From Alishewanella longhuensis (GTDB lineage Bacteria; Pseudomonadota; Gammaproteobacteria; Enterobacterales; Alteromonadaceae): a stretch of DNA of 64,000 nt. Location: contig NZ_BNAO01000009.1 of assembly GCF_014653435.1 (NCBI RefSeq), positions 1 to 64,000 on the forward strand. Reading direction: 5' to 3'. Position numbers and translations under genes: made by a program. This document shows, piece after piece, positions 35,109-45,773 of this stretch; the first letter of the stretch is position 1; every line of letters starts with the position of its first letter. Below the pieces are notes generated by a model, which saw nothing but the letters and a program-made list of their open reading frames with translations, searched no databases and was not told the DNA's origin.

Positions 35109-35579
35109 TTATTCAATAACCATTCTTCTGACACGCACGACACCTGGGCGATCGGTAACGGCCACATCTAAATTAACCAAACGCACACCGTTTTGATACT
35201 GTAGTTGATGCAACCACGGTAATAACTGGTCAAACGCCAGATCTTCCAGTACCAGCTGTAACTGCTCGTTCTGCGGTTGCATACGGCTAACGCGGATATT
35301 AAAACTCCGGGCGCTATTACTAACAATTTGCGCTAAACTGCCCCCCGTGCGCTCTGGACCAGCAGCAGCCTGTTGTAACAATGGCCTCGCTTGCTGGAAC
35401 GCAAGAAGTTGCTGTTCAAGCTGCTGTAAAGCGCTGGCATTGCGCTGCTTAGCTTGATGTAGCGGCTGCCACAGCCCCCAATAAAAAAGCCCTAACAACA
35501 GTAGTGGTCCTGCTACCAGCAGCAGCTTTTGCTCACGTACAGCTAAGCCATACCACCAACGCAAGATCTGCGACTTCAT
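35109..35579 (-). CDS. gspM: Type II secretion protein GspM
   Basis: 156 residues, a single-span inner membrane protein (TM about 19-37) with a ferredoxin-like periplasmic domain. Binds GspL and stabilises the inner membrane platform. ATG overlaps the gspL stop by 4 bp. Confidence 0.92.
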   Translation of the reverse strand: MKSQILRWWYGLAVREQKLLLVAGPLLLLGLFYWGLWQPLHQAKQRNASALQQLEQQLLAFQQARPLLQQAAAGPERTGGSLAQIVSNSARSFNIRVSRMQPQNEQLQLVLEDLAFDQLLPWLHQLQYQNGVRLVNLDVAVTDRPGVVRVRRMVIE

Positions 35580-36766
35580 AATTTACCTCGCATCACAACC
35601 GAGCCTTGTACTCTATTACCGTCATTACTGAGTGCGCCTTGCTCGACACTATAACCTGCCTGTTCTATCTGCAATTTCAATTGTTCAAAACTGGGGAAAC
35701 CCGCAGCACTAGCAGTAAAACGTAATTCCTGACGATTGGCATCATAACGTAACGAGTCTAAACGAATATCCGGTATGCTTTCTAAGCGCAATTGCAGTGC
35801 GGCCAACAAGCCCAAAAAGTGTTGCTGCTCACCACCCGCCCCAACATTTTGTAGTTTTTGTTGTAGTTGCCGCGATAAGTTTGTTATACGCTCGCCCGGA
35901 AACACCTGCAGATATTCTGCACGTAGCTGTTGCTCAAGCTGGCTAAGTTGTTGCTGTTGTTGCCACACCTGGCCTGCCAGCTGCAATAAGTACAGCACCA
36001 CGCAAGCACTCACTAAGGCCACGCTAAACCGCCATTGTAACCAATGTTGATTTTGTCGGCGTTGCGGCGCGTAAGTACCTTGTAACATCGTGAAATCGGT
36101 TTTACTTAGGCCTCTAGCTAACAATGCCAAGGGTAACTCAGGCATCGCGGCTTGATTTTCTTGCAGAATATGTGCCGGCCATGGACTATAGCTAGTAATG
36201 ACAGGGAAATTCGCTAATGCCAGATAGTCTGGCCACCAGCCACTTTCCACTGCTGTAGCTTGCCACTCATCTTGTCGTAACAACCATTGCTGTTGTAGTT
36301 CAATACAACATGGCACTGTTTCTGCCGGTAGTAATAATGCATCGGGTAATAAGCGGCTGACACTAAAGCCTGCTACTTGCAGCCAATCCAACCATTGCTC
36401 AATACGCTGTCGCTGACACAACGCAACCTGCTGCCAGTACTGACCGGCGACGAGCTCAGCCTTACCTAAGGCTAGATAGAGCTTATCAATATCTTCTGCA
36501 TGCTCTTCTTCTAGCATATAAGGCAACGCTTGCAATAACTGTTTATTTGGCTTCGCAGGCAAGGCCACTTTCTTTAACACGACATCCGCAGCCGGTACCA
36601 AAGCCACTACCGGGCGTTTACCCAATCGCTCTGCTAAGGCAGAGAGTTCAGTTGCAGCCGCTATCTCACCGCTAGCGATCACCTCTTGCGTTAGCTCTGA
36701 CCAAACTAACCAACTAATACTGTGCTCAGCCTTGCTGCCCAGCCTGATAATTAATTGTTCATTCAT
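35576..36766 (-). CDS. gspL: Type II secretion protein GspL
   Basis: 396 residues: cytoplasmic actin-like domain (about 1-240) that recruits the GspE ATPase, one membrane helix (about 247-263) and a periplasmic ferredoxin-like domain. The N-terminal domain is glutamine and leucine rich as in other GspL. 4-bp overlaps on both sides show tight coupling to gspK and gspM. Confidence 0.92.
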   Translation of the reverse strand: MNEQLIIRLGSKAEHSISWLVWSELTQEVIASGEIAAATELSALAERLGKRPVVALVPAADVVLKKVALPAKPNKQLLQALPYMLEEEHAEDIDKLYLALGKAELVAGQYWQQVALCQRQRIEQWLDWLQVAGFSVSRLLPDALLLPAETVPCCIELQQQWLLRQDEWQATAVESGWWPDYLALANFPVITSYSPWPAHILQENQAAMPELPLALLARGLSKTDFTMLQGTYAPQRRQNQHWLQWRFSVALVSACVVLYLLQLAGQVWQQQQQLSQLEQQLRAEYLQVFPGERITNLSRQLQQKLQNVGAGGEQQHFLGLLAALQLRLESIPDIRLDSLRYDANRQELRFTASAAGFPSFEQLKLQIEQAGYSVEQGALSNDGNRVQGSVVMRGKL

Positions 36767-37755
36767 CCCTGGCCTCCAAAACGCCGAGCCAAAACCCTGA
36801 TTGCATTATTTTCTTCTCGTTTGAATGTCACGGTTAATCTGAATCCTGATTCAAGATAGGCCGTAGTTGCCTGCAGTTTAAAGTGTTCGGATCTTACAGT
36901 CAGTACTGACTTAACGTCTTCTGGCACGGTAATACCCGCTAAAACCGAATGTTGTAAAAAGCTTTCTATATCACTAAAGCCATCTTCCGGGCGACTCAAA
37001 ATGACTTCCTGAGCCTGCGCTGAGCTTAATTCCGGTAATAGTGCTGCCAACAGTACCGCCGTATCCTCGGTCAGGGTATTTACATTGAGTTTTAGCGTAT
37101 CGCTCTGTGGTATCACGCAAATATAAGGCAGCAGCAATTGATAATCCGCCGCTGTCAGGTCCAGCATTAATCGCAGTTCGCTTTCCGACACCATAAGACT
37201 ATTGGCGGTGTAATACGGAAACAGCAAACCGGCATAATCGTCTTGCTCTGCACCACCGGCCGTATTTAACAAGCTGTCTTCATCCAACCAATCACTCACT
37301 CTGGCAGTTAAATACTCTGCCGGCAGGCTCAATTCTGGTGCTACTTGCTCCAGCAAGCGCTGAAAGCTGCGTTGTGCTAAGGTCTGCTGTGGTTGCCCAG
37401 CTTGGGTTCTTTCGGGTTGTTGTTGTAAAGCATTTAGATTAAAACAACTATTTAAATCCAAAATCTCCCCGGCAATTTGGCCGTCCTCAACCATAAAGCT
37501 GGCGCCTTGTTGCGCCCAGTCCTGACCTAGATGTACCGTTGCGGCATCCTCTAAAGATCGGCGCAGCAAAACACGGGCAAAGGCTTCTGCTGACATGCCA
37601 TACCAAAAAGCTTGCTGCTGCTGTTGCAGATTTTGCTGACGCTGCAGCTGCAGCTGTAAGCGACCACTCATTGCTACCGCAATAACCGCGACAATGGCGA
37701 CAATCATCAGCACCGTTAATAACGCAACACCGCGCTGCCGACAGTAACAGTTCAT
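36763..37755 (-). CDS. gspK: Minor pseudopilin GspK
   Basis: 330 residues. Prepilin leader MNCYCRQRG with cleavage before VALLTVLMIV; unlike other pseudopilins it lacks Glu5 at the mature N terminus, as usual for GspK at the pseudopilus tip. A large alpha-domain insert with the calcium-binding acidic segments (DWLDEDSLL) is visible. 4-bp overlaps with gspJ and gspL. Confidence 0.92.
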   Translation of the reverse strand: MNCYCRQRGVALLTVLMIVAIVAVIAVAMSGRLQLQLQRQQNLQQQQQAFWYGMSAEAFARVLLRRSLEDAATVHLGQDWAQQGASFMVEDGQIAGEILDLNSCFNLNALQQQPERTQAGQPQQTLAQRSFQRLLEQVAPELSLPAEYLTARVSDWLDEDSLLNTAGGAEQDDYAGLLFPYYTANSLMVSESELRLMLDLTAADYQLLLPYICVIPQSDTLKLNVNTLTEDTAVLLAALLPELSSAQAQEVILSRPEDGFSDIESFLQHSVLAGITVPEDVKSVLTVRSEHFKLQATTAYLESGFRLTVTFKREENNAIRVLARRFGGQG

Positions 37756-38366
37756 TGCTGACCTCTACGCCATAAGCCATTGGGTAGAACAAAAATACGT
37801 TCTAGGTCACCAAAGTCTTGCTGGACGAGACGCACCTTTACCGCTTGCGGTAAATACTGATGATGCCAGCGCTCTTCCCATTTATCGTCAAACAAATAGG
37901 TGATTTCAAACGCCTCGACCCCCTCTAACAAGAGTTGTTGCTGCGGTTCAGTATTGTTCACCGCATCCACATAGAGGGTAAATAAACGCTGTAGCTGCCC
38001 TTGCTGTAACCGATAAGCCACACCTTGCACTTCGCTACGCGGTAAAATCATACCGGGATTACGCCAGCCTTGCTGGGTAAAACTCACACCATGGTCTTCA
38101 CTGGCCAACAGGTATTGCTCACCCCAGAGTCGCTCTTGTTTTGGCGGATCGCCCTCTAGGCGCACATAACGCGCACTAATTTGCATAAAGTCGCGCTCCA
38201 GCATCAGCATAGTGCGCTGTACCTGCTGCAACCGCAACATAGCAGCCTGTGAAGCCTGATCACTATTAGTTACGCTGCTTAACACCGCGACTGATGCTAA
38301 ACCTACCAAAGCAAACAGCAACATGGCGAGCAACATTTCTAAAAAGGTAAACCCCTTACTGCTCAT
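37752..38366 (-). CDS. gspJ: Minor pseudopilin GspJ
   Basis: 204 residues if started at the ATG at 38366, giving the short leader MSSKG and cleavage before FTFLEMLLAM with Glu5. An ATG five codons upstream (38381) is possible but puts hydrophobic residues into the leader. Part of the GspI-J-K tip complex. It overlaps the end of gspI. Confidence 0.88.
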   Translation of the reverse strand: MSSKGFTFLEMLLAMLLFALVGLASVAVLSSVTNSDQASQAAMLRLQQVQRTMLMLERDFMQISARYVRLEGDPPKQERLWGEQYLLASEDHGVSFTQQGWRNPGMILPRSEVQGVAYRLQQGQLQRLFTLYVDAVNNTEPQQQLLLEGVEAFEITYLFDDKWEERWHHQYLPQAVKVRLVQQDFGDLERIFVLPNGLWRRGQQ

Positions 38367-38748
38367 CAGGACGCCCAACATAGGTTTTGAGCTGATAAAT
38401 CATCACATCCGGCTGTTCCGCTAAACTGATCGTAATATTTAACTCGCGTAAATCCGGATCGGGTACGGGGGTCGCCCTTAATTGCCAAAGCCAGTTGCGG
38501 TTTGCCATGACAACCTCGCCCTGTTGCAACTCCCGGGGTGGCCAGCTTGGTTCCAGCAAAGCAAGTTGTAATTGGTTGTTAGCAATAAAGCCGGCGATCG
38601 TTAGCTCCTCTAGTTGCCAAACCGCCCGTAAGTGGTTAGAGCTAGCCTGCATAATAGCCACCCCTGCAGTAGCAAAAATAACCAATGCCACCAGCAACTC
38701 TAGCAAGGTGAAACCTTTGCCGGATAGGATGTTTCGGTATCTGACCAT
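38356..38748 (-). CDS. gspI: Minor pseudopilin GspI
   Basis: 130 residues. Leader MVRYRNILSGKG, cleavage before FTLLELLVALVIFA (Glu5 present). Nucleates the tip complex. Shares one base with the gspH stop (TAATG). Confidence 0.92.
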   Translation of the reverse strand: MVRYRNILSGKGFTLLELLVALVIFATAGVAIMQASSNHLRAVWQLEELTIAGFIANNQLQLALLEPSWPPRELQQGEVVMANRNWLWQLRATPVPDPDLRELNITISLAEQPDVMIYQLKTYVGRPDEQ

Positions 38749-39317
38749 TAGTTATCGTCCGCACTGTAACGGGTTAATGGGATACTAAAATCGGTACCAA
38801 GTTGCGCTTTAAAGACCTTAAGGTCCGCCGAAGCGTTAAAACTGAGCCGAAATGGGCTAATCTCACCAGAGGACAAAATAAACACTTGTGGTAACGGTGG
38901 CTTGTTTTCTGTGCTTGTTGCCGTCAGCGAAGTGTCTTCGTCCTGTTGCCACTCTAATTGGCTTAGTAAGTTTTGCTCTGCGCCAGGTAAACCATCCAGT
39001 TCCAGCTGCAGGCTGATCCTTTCAGGCAACGCATACTTTCTGGCTGCCGTGGGTTCTTGCACCCATTGCCAGCCATTATCATTAAAGTAGGCGAAGGCGT
39101 AGCTGTTTTCCGTAACCACTAGGCCCCATTCCTGTTGCCGTAATTGCGCGGTCTCGGCAATAAACTGAAATACCTGCTGAAAACGCACAGCCTCTTTGTT
39201 GACCTGCTCTTCGGCAGTATCACCAGTAAAGTTCAATACCACTACACTGGCTAGAATACCGATTAAAACAATAACCAGTAAGACTTCCAGTAAAGTAAAG
39301 CCTGTGCGTTTTGGCAT
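38748..39317 (-). CDS. gspH: Minor pseudopilin GspH
   Basis: 189 residues. Leader MPKRTG, cleavage before FTLLEVLLVIVLIG with Glu5. Links the tip complex to the GspG filament. Shares one base with the gspG stop. Confidence 0.92.
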   Translation of the reverse strand: MPKRTGFTLLEVLLVIVLIGILASVVVLNFTGDTAEEQVNKEAVRFQQVFQFIAETAQLRQQEWGLVVTENSYAFAYFNDNGWQWVQEPTAARKYALPERISLQLELDGLPGAEQNLLSQLEWQQDEDTSLTATSTENKPPLPQVFILSSGEISPFRLSFNASADLKVFKAQLGTDFSIPLTRYSADDN

Positions 39318-39754
39318 TAATTATTGCCTGAGCTGGCACCGTCCAGATTCCAGTTACCAATATCATCATCGGTGCCGGCAACCCGGTCAGGTCCTTTACT
39401 AAAAACATCTATTCTGCCCATTTGTCCGGGACTGACTAAAATATAGTCCTCACCCCAGGGATCTCTTGGCAAGCGGCGAATAAAGCCATCTGCCGGGAAC
39501 ACGCGTGGCACCGGCTGTGAGGTAGCTGCAGTAACCAAAGCCTGCAGGCCTTGTTCTGTAGTTGGATAGAAACTGTTACGCAAGCGGTACATATCCAGCG
39601 CATTCTCTAATTGCTGAATATCGACGACGACTTTCTGGCGCGCAGCTTCTTCTTGGTTACCCATTAGGTTAGGCACAACAAAGCTCGCCAGCAGCCCCAG
39701 AATTACAATAACTACCATTACTTCAAGTAAGGTAAAACCGGCACTTTTCTTCAT
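39317..39754 (-). CDS. gspG: Major pseudopilin GspG
   Basis: 145 residues. Leader MKKSAG, cleavage before FTLLEVMVVIVILG. The C-terminal calcium site region GTDDDIGNWN and the conserved RRLPRDPWGEDYIL are seen. Builds the secretion piston filament after GspO/PilD processing; the peptidase gene is not in this window. Confidence 0.95.
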   Translation of the reverse strand: MKKSAGFTLLEVMVVIVILGLLASFVVPNLMGNQEEAARQKVVVDIQQLENALDMYRLRNSFYPTTEQGLQALVTAATSQPVPRVFPADGFIRRLPRDPWGEDYILVSPGQMGRIDVFSKGPDRVAGTDDDIGNWNLDGASSGNN

Positions 39755-39755
39755 T

Positions 39756-40979
39756 TCAATATTTTCCTACCATATTATTAAGTTCAAGGATTGGCAGTAA
39801 GATGGCCATTACTATTAAACACACTATTACTGCCAATATAATAACCACCAACGGCTTAAAAATTTCCAGCGAAACGGTCATCGTCATCTCAAATTCACGA
39901 TCCAAAGTATCTGCCGCCCGCTCTAACATTGCATCAAGCTGCCCACTTTTTTCCCCGCTGGCAATCATATGCAACATCATCGGCGGAAACAATTTGGTTT
40001 GCTCCAAGGCGGCGCGGAGTGAAGTACCTTCTCTTACTCTGGCAGCCGCCTCCGCTACACTTTGCCGCATATGGGTATTGGATAACACATCGGCGCTAAT
40101 ACGCATTGCCTCTAATAACGGTACGCCACTGGCATTCAAAATGCTTAGGGTACGGGCAAACCTGGCGGTGTTTACGCTGTTAACGATACGGCCTATCACC
40201 TTTACCCTTAAGATACGCCTATCATAATTCAATTTAAACTTGGGCTTGGTAAGCATTCGCCGCCAGCCCACCAGCGCCAGCATCAGTAGAATGATCACCC
40301 AGATACCGTGTTGCTGCACGACCTCGCTGGCACTGATCATAAAGCGAGTTAGTGCCGGCAATTGCTGCCCCATATGCTCGAATTGCTCAGTAATTTTTGG
40401 TACAACCGCCGCAAGTAAAATGCCGATAACCAATAACGAGACAACCACCATCACCACCGGATAGACCGAGGCCATCAAGATTTGGTTGCGCATATGTTGT
40501 CGTTGCTCGGTGTAATCGGCCAAACGGTTGAGCACCTGATCCAAATGACCAGACTTCTCACCCGCCGCCACCATAGATCGAAACAGATGATCAAACACAT
40601 GGGGAAACTCAGCCAGGCCCTCCGCCAGGCTATAGCCCTCAACAACCTTGGAGCGAACAGACATCATCATATTTTTTAGACGAGGCTTGTCACATTGTTC
40701 TGCTACTGCCAGCAAAGCACTTTCTATCGGCAAAGCTGCCGCGACTAATGTCGCAAGCTGTCGGGTAATCAGCGCCAGCTCCGACGCCGAAATTTTGCGT
40801 TTAAACCAACTCTTACCACTGGCTAACAGTTTTTCTTGTTGCGATGCTAATTCCACTGTTAGGGGTGTGAGTTTTCGCTCGCGTAATAACTGCCTTGCCT
40901 GACGCGCATTGTCCGCCTCCAGCACGCCTTTGGCTTTTTTACCCCGCACATCCAGTGCCTGATATTCAAAAGCAGCCAT
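39756..40979 (-). CDS. gspF: Type II secretion inner membrane protein GspF
   Basis: 407 residues, polytopic (membrane helices about 170-190, 220-240 and 375-395) with two repeated cytoplasmic T2SSF domains (about 70-195 and 272-395). Conserved GEKSGHLDQVL and GEKSGQLDAML sequences occur once in each repeat. Platform protein contacting GspE. Confidence 0.95.
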   Translation of the reverse strand: MAAFEYQALDVRGKKAKGVLEADNARQARQLLRERKLTPLTVELASQQEKLLASGKSWFKRKISASELALITRQLATLVAAALPIESALLAVAEQCDKPRLKNMMMSVRSKVVEGYSLAEGLAEFPHVFDHLFRSMVAAGEKSGHLDQVLNRLADYTEQRQHMRNQILMASVYPVVMVVVSLLVIGILLAAVVPKITEQFEHMGQQLPALTRFMISASEVVQQHGIWVIILLMLALVGWRRMLTKPKFKLNYDRRILRVKVIGRIVNSVNTARFARTLSILNASGVPLLEAMRISADVLSNTHMRQSVAEAAARVREGTSLRAALEQTKLFPPMMLHMIASGEKSGQLDAMLERAADTLDREFEMTMTVSLEIFKPLVVIILAVIVCLIVMAILLPILELNNMVGKY

Positions 40980-42490
40980 TACAGATCCTCACGGGTCACA
41001 CGCAGCACTTCCTCTAGCGTCGTGATACCGGCAAGCACTTTGGCGAAACCGTCAGCCCGAATGCTGGGCGTGAACTGCCGGGCATATTTTTCGATACTTT
41101 GCTCGCCTTTGCCGTTGTGGATCATCTCCCGCATCGCATCGTCCACCATAATCAGTTCATGAATACCGGTACGGCCTTTATAACCACTAAAATTACAGTG
41201 TTCACAACCTGTCGCACGATAGATCACTACCTCATCTTTTTTGGTAAGATCAAGTAAGTTACGCTCTTCTTTATCAGGCTGATGTGCTTCTTTGCAGTGT
41301 GGGCATAAGGTTCGCACCAGGCGTTGCGCTAAAACACCCAACAAACTGGACGAGAGCAAAAAGGCTTCTATGCCCATATCTTCTAACCGTGTCACGGCAC
41401 CGGCGGCGGTATTAGTGTGCAAGGTAGACAGTACCAAGTGCCCTGTTAAACTGGCTTGTACGGCAATTTGTGCCGTTTCTAAATCGCGAATCTCCCCTAC
41501 CATCACCACATCGGGATCTTGGCGTAAAATCGCTCTTAAACCACGGGCAAAGGTCATATTAACCTTGGTATTCACCTGGGTTTGGCCTATCCCCTCCAGT
41601 TCGTACTCTATGGGATCTTCTACTGTCAGAATATTACGATCTTTGGTATTAATTTCGCTAAGACCGGCATAAAGCGTAGTACTTTTACCCGAGCCGGTTG
41701 GGCCGGTGACCAAAATAATGCCATGCGGTTTTAAAATAAGCTGGGCGAATAATTTTTCTACCCCGGGTTTCATCCCTAAATCAGCTAAATTAAGATGGGA
41801 GTTATTTTTGTCTAACAAACGCAGCACCGCCCGCTCGCCGTGGCTAGATGGCATGGTAGAGACACGCACATCAACGGCTCGGCCAGCAATACGTAAGCTA
41901 ATACGGCCATCTTGCGGTACCCGTTTTTCGGCGATATCCAGCTTTGCCATAACTTTAATCCGCGACACCAGCAGGCTTGATAGCCGGCGATGCGGTCTAA
42001 GTACTTCTCTTAGCAACCCATCCACCCGAAAGCGAATAATCAAGGCTTTCTCAAAGGTTTCAATATGGATATCAGACGCGCCCAATTTAATGGCTTCGCC
42101 TAACATGGCGTTAATGAGTTTGATAATAGGTGCATCATCTTCGTTTTCCAGCAGATCTTCCGTTTCCTGAATATCTTCTGCTAAGGACGCTAAATCGACT
42201 TCGTTACCGATATCTTCCATTAATTGCTGCGCTTCCGAAGAATCTCGCTGATACGACGCTTCCAACAACGCTTCAAAAGCCAGTGCATCCAATTTTTGCA
42301 CCACAAAGGGCTCGGCCAGCAAACGACGCACTTCCAACAGCGCCTGCGGTTGCGTCCCCGGCTGCACGTAAAGCACCCAGCTATCTACTTGCTGTTGTAA
42401 TAACACGCCGTAACGTTTAGCAAAGCCAAAAGGCAGCCGGATTTTACTGCTAACCGGCGCTATCTCCGTTTCGGTTATGGCGGCACTCAT
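40979..42490 (-). CDS. gspE: Type II secretion ATPase GspE
   Basis: 503 residues. Walker [13 protein letters not shown] (about 264-275), Asp box and His box of the secretion ATPase family, Walker B MVGEIRD, and a zinc-binding tetracysteine domain (CPHC...CEHC, about 402-450). Cytoplasmic motor for pseudopilus assembly. Shares a base with the start of gspF. Confidence 0.96.
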   Translation of the reverse strand: MSAAITETEIAPVSSKIRLPFGFAKRYGVLLQQQVDSWVLYVQPGTQPQALLEVRRLLAEPFVVQKLDALAFEALLEASYQRDSSEAQQLMEDIGNEVDLASLAEDIQETEDLLENEDDAPIIKLINAMLGEAIKLGASDIHIETFEKALIIRFRVDGLLREVLRPHRRLSSLLVSRIKVMAKLDIAEKRVPQDGRISLRIAGRAVDVRVSTMPSSHGERAVLRLLDKNNSHLNLADLGMKPGVEKLFAQLILKPHGIILVTGPTGSGKSTTLYAGLSEINTKDRNILTVEDPIEYELEGIGQTQVNTKVNMTFARGLRAILRQDPDVVMVGEIRDLETAQIAVQASLTGHLVLSTLHTNTAAGAVTRLEDMGIEAFLLSSSLLGVLAQRLVRTLCPHCKEAHQPDKEERNLLDLTKKDEVVIYRATGCEHCNFSGYKGRTGIHELIMVDDAMREMIHNGKGEQSIEKYARQFTPSIRADGFAKVLAGITTLEEVLRVTREDL

Positions 42491-44577
42491 TGCTGTTTTT
42501 TCCCTTCATCCTGCTGCTGGTTTTGCTGCTCCATATATTGCTCGAAACTCGGTGGCAGTTTCAGGCTCTCGTCCCACTCAGGTAATACCGCTTGCGAGGT
42601 ATTGGGCATTAAACGGATCCCTTCGGCATCGCGCTTTAATTGCTCGGCGCGGATGAAATTGTATTTTTGTTTGCTAATACCGCTGATAGCAGTGCCATCA
42701 CGCACTATGGTCGCTTTAATAAATACCATAAGATTGCGCTTGCGTTTAGTGACACTGGTAGACTTAAATAAATGCCCTAGCACCGGAATATCACCCAGTA
42801 ATGGCACCTTAGACTCACTCTCTTGCACATCTTCGTCAATTAAGCCGCCAAGCACAATAGTGGCGCCGTCATCGGTCATCACTGTGGTGCGGATTTCACG
42901 TTTATTGGTAATAATATCTACCGCGGTAGCGCCGCTAATACTGGACACCTCTTGCTCAATGATAAGCTGTACAGCATTACCTTCATTAATTTGCGGTGTT
43001 ACTTTTAATTTAATACCCACTTCCTGGCGCTGTACTTGCTGAAATGGATTGGTATTGTTAGAGCCGGTTGTTGAGCCGGTAATCACAGGAACTTCCTGAC
43101 CCACCAGGAAAAACGCTTCCTGATTATCCATAGTGGTAATATGCGGTGTTGCCAGCACATTAGAATTGGTGCTGGAGCGAACGGCCTGGAGAATTGCCGC
43201 CCAGTTACCATTATAGAAACCCAGCAAGGCGCCATTTAAGCCTTGTAAGGCATCGGCTAAGCCTGAATAGTCACGGTTGGAGTCAGGCGTGCTGGTGGTG
43301 GTGGAACCACCACTCGGATTGGCGACTGTTTGTGTAGTTCCCTTTGTAATTTGTGAAGCCTGAGCAGCTCCGGCAGCAATATTGAGAATGGGTATAGTGT
43401 TACCCCCAGTAAAGTTAGTACCTCCGCCGTTTTTATTTAACCACTGCACACCAAAGTCAGTCCCATCGCCTTCAAATACTTCCACAATAATGGCTTCGAC
43501 CAGCACTTGCGCGCGACGGATATCCAGTTGCCGCACCACCTCTTCCAGGGACCGCATCATATCGGGCTGCGCGGTAATAACCAGCGAGTTGCTATCGGCA
43601 TGAGCCTCGATACTAATTTCCCGCCCTGTGCTGCGTCTGGCAGTTTGCGGGTTAGCGCCTTGCCCACCCTGCACCTCGGCGACAATAGAATCACTAACGC
43701 CTTTTAATACCGGTACCAGCTCGTCGGCTTTGGCATATTTTAGGTAAATAACCCGGGTATTACCGCTGGTTTGTAATTCAGCGTCCAAGCGCCGTGCTAG
43801 CTCAATCACTCTTTGTCGGGCTTGAGCTTCGCCACTCACAATTACACTGTTCGTGCGTTCATCTGCGACAATTTTCGGCACTAAAAAGTCTGGTTGCTCG
43901 CCCCGACCTTGCGAGCGATAGATACTTTCTAAAATGCGTACAATTTCGCCGGCAGAGGCAAAATTAAGTTTTAGGATCTCTAACTCTTGATCACCGGCCT
44001 TATCTACCCGTTGGATAATGTCAACCAACCTAGCCACTAAAGCAGCCGATCCGGTCATCATAATGACATTAGAGGGATCATAGTTAACGACATGACCGCC
44101 ACCGGCCTGATTAACAAACTGCCGCAACAACGGTGCTAAATCACGTACCGAAACATTCCGCACCGGTACGACACGGGTCACCATCTCATCACCGTAGCCC
44201 GGGTTTTCGTCCCCTACTACCGGAATGTTGGAAGTCTTAGCATCTTTATTACGCACCACTTTAATGATGCCACTATCCATTTCCACTACAGCAAAGCCAT
44301 ATACTTCCAGCACATTTAAGAAAAACTGATAGTACTGGTCTTCGGTAAGCATATCGTAACTACGCACGTTAATGCGGCCACGTACCTGCGGATCCACGAT
44401 AATGGTTTTTTTAAGATTCATCCCGACGATATTAATAAACTCATTAATATCCGTACCTTTAAAATTGGGAGAGTATTTAACATCACTGTCTGCAGCCACA
44501 GCAAAGCTGAGTAAGCCAGCCAGTAACAGGCTAGCCAGTGTACGGCCTTTATGGCGCGAGAAAAAACCTGATTTCAT
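42487..44577 (-). CDS. gspD: Outer membrane secretin GspD
   Basis: 696 residues. Signal peptide (cleaved near AVAADSD), N0 domain (about 35-110; [19 protein letters not shown]), N1-N3 ring domains, and the C-terminal secretin barrel with [17 protein letters not shown] Ser/Thr/Gly-rich loop (about 400-430) is inserted within the barrel domain. Forms the multimeric exit channel. A pilotin gene is not nearby. Confidence 0.96.
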   Translation of the reverse strand: MKSGFFSRHKGRTLASLLLAGLLSFAVAADSDVKYSPNFKGTDINEFINIVGMNLKKTIIVDPQVRGRINVRSYDMLTEDQYYQFFLNVLEVYGFAVVEMDSGIIKVVRNKDAKTSNIPVVGDENPGYGDEMVTRVVPVRNVSVRDLAPLLRQFVNQAGGGHVVNYDPSNVIMMTGSAALVARLVDIIQRVDKAGDQELEILKLNFASAGEIVRILESIYRSQGRGEQPDFLVPKIVADERTNSVIVSGEAQARQRVIELARRLDAELQTSGNTRVIYLKYAKADELVPVLKGVSDSIVAEVQGGQGANPQTARRSTGREISIEAHADSNSLVITAQPDMMRSLEEVVRQLDIRRAQVLVEAIIVEVFEGDGTDFGVQWLNKNGGGTNFTGGNTIPILNIAAGAAQASQITKGTTQTVANPSGGSTTTSTPDSNRDYSGLADALQGLNGALLGFYNGNWAAILQAVRSSTNSNVLATPHITTMDNQEAFFLVGQEVPVITGSTTGSNNTNPFQQVQRQEVGIKLKVTPQINEGNAVQLIIEQEVSSISGATAVDIITNKREIRTTVMTDDGATIVLGGLIDEDVQESESKVPLLGDIPVLGHLFKSTSVTKRKRNLMVFIKATIVRDGTAISGISKQKYNFIRAEQLKRDAEGIRLMPNTSQAVLPEWDESLKLPPSFEQYMEQQNQQQDEGKKQQ

Positions 44578-44605
44578 GAGAGATTAACCAATTCTTATCG
44601 TTATA

Positions 44606-45544
44606 CTACTGTGACAGGCTAACCAGAATATCTCTGATTTCGCCATCCCTTTCAATCTTTATTGCTGCCTCGCTCGCATCACGCAAATCGTTAATAATGC
44701 GTCCCGCTTGCTGAATATCATTTAGCGGCACACCATTAATTTCGATGGCTAAATCGCCCTGCTGAAAACCGAGCTGTTGAAACATCGCCGCATCTTTGCC
44801 TGGCATAAGCCGATATCCTGCTAATTGACCGTCACGTTGCACGGGTGTTACCCGCACATAGTCAAAAAATTTCATTGGCTCAGCCATAATTTCATCACGC
44901 TGCGCTTGCAATTCCGGGTTATTAAAACCGGTCGCTATCGGCTCTGCTATTAATATAGGTTCTTGTGCAGCAACAAGCTCAGGATTATCTTCACGTCCCA
45001 AACCTGCATTTGCCTGAGCGATGCGGGTAAATTCAACCCCATCTAGCATTAAGGTTTCAAAACGACCATTCTGTTCCAGTAGCACACGATCATCTAATAC
45101 TTGATGCAGCTTCGCCCGTGTACCCTCCAGCATATCCCCCACAGCGTAAGTTGCCTCGGTGCCACGATGTTCAATAACAGCGCTACCCGCCTCTGGTTTT
45201 GCTGGTACCGCAACCAAACCAGTAAGCTTAACGTTTAATTGTGTTTTCGGTGCTTCAGTGACCGCAACTGGTGTAGTAGCCACCACAGGTTCGGCTTTGC
45301 CAAATAAAGGATAGCGGGTTAAATTTGTCAGGTCCTGAGGCACAGACCTGTTAGCGGTTGCCTGCACAGGCAACACAGGTAAAACGCTTTCCGGCTTTGG
45401 TAAGAACTGCCAGCTAAATTTAGCTAACAACCAAGCTAGCAAAATAACTAAAATCAAATTCACCGTGCCCCGCACAAAAGCGACTGGAATACGCAGCAAT
45501 TGTTGGCGCAGTTGATTTATTGGTAAAGGCAAGGTCTGATTCAT
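44606..45544 (-). CDS. gspC: Type II secretion protein GspC
   Basis: 312 residues. One N-terminal membrane helix (about 26-46), a proline/valine-rich linker, HR domain (about 95-165) and a C-terminal PDZ domain (about 225-310; GFQQGDLAIEINGVPL). It couples the inner membrane platform to GspD. First gene of the gspCDEFGHIJKLMN operon; 28 nt before gspD. Confidence 0.93.
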   Translation of the reverse strand: MNQTLPLPINQLRQQLLRIPVAFVRGTVNLILVILLAWLLAKFSWQFLPKPESVLPVLPVQATANRSVPQDLTNLTRYPLFGKAEPVVATTPVAVTEAPKTQLNVKLTGLVAVPAKPEAGSAVIEHRGTEATYAVGDMLEGTRAKLHQVLDDRVLLEQNGRFETLMLDGVEFTRIAQANAGLGREDNPELVAAQEPILIAEPIATGFNNPELQAQRDEIMAEPMKFFDYVRVTPVQRDGQLAGYRLMPGKDAAMFQQLGFQQGDLAIEINGVPLNDIQQAGRIINDLRDASEAAIKIERDGEIRDILVSLSQ

Positions 45545-45570
45545 AGCATGATTCTTAATTTTGTTCTAAC

Positions 45571-45599
45571 AGCATCTTACTGAGTTGCTTAGCTGTCAA
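45571..45599 (-). promoter_or_regulatory. Putative gspC promoter
   Basis: Minus strand: perfect TTGACA (45594-45599), 17-bp spacer, weak -10 GATGCT (45571-45576). A strong -35 with a weak -10 suggests need for an activator. The rest of the 229-bp divergent gap to hslR shows no gene; TATAAT occurs at 45677-45682 on the plus strand but lacks a good -35. Confidence 0.35.
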
Positions 45600-45773
45600 C
45601 AAGCTTTGATATGCCTATTTACAAACTTATAACGCGAAAAGTAGGCGACGCTGTAAGCGATTAAGTACTTTTGCTCTATAATAACCTGACTAACAAGAAC
45701 GACTCTTAACATACCCTTTGTCTGGTAATCAAATAAAATAGCTAATAGATGTTGTTTAGCATATAGGTAAAGT

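Noticed and set aside
41292-42170. Plus-strand frames antisense to gspE
   Set aside because: Shadow frames with low-complexity Ser/Arg composition, no ribosome site.
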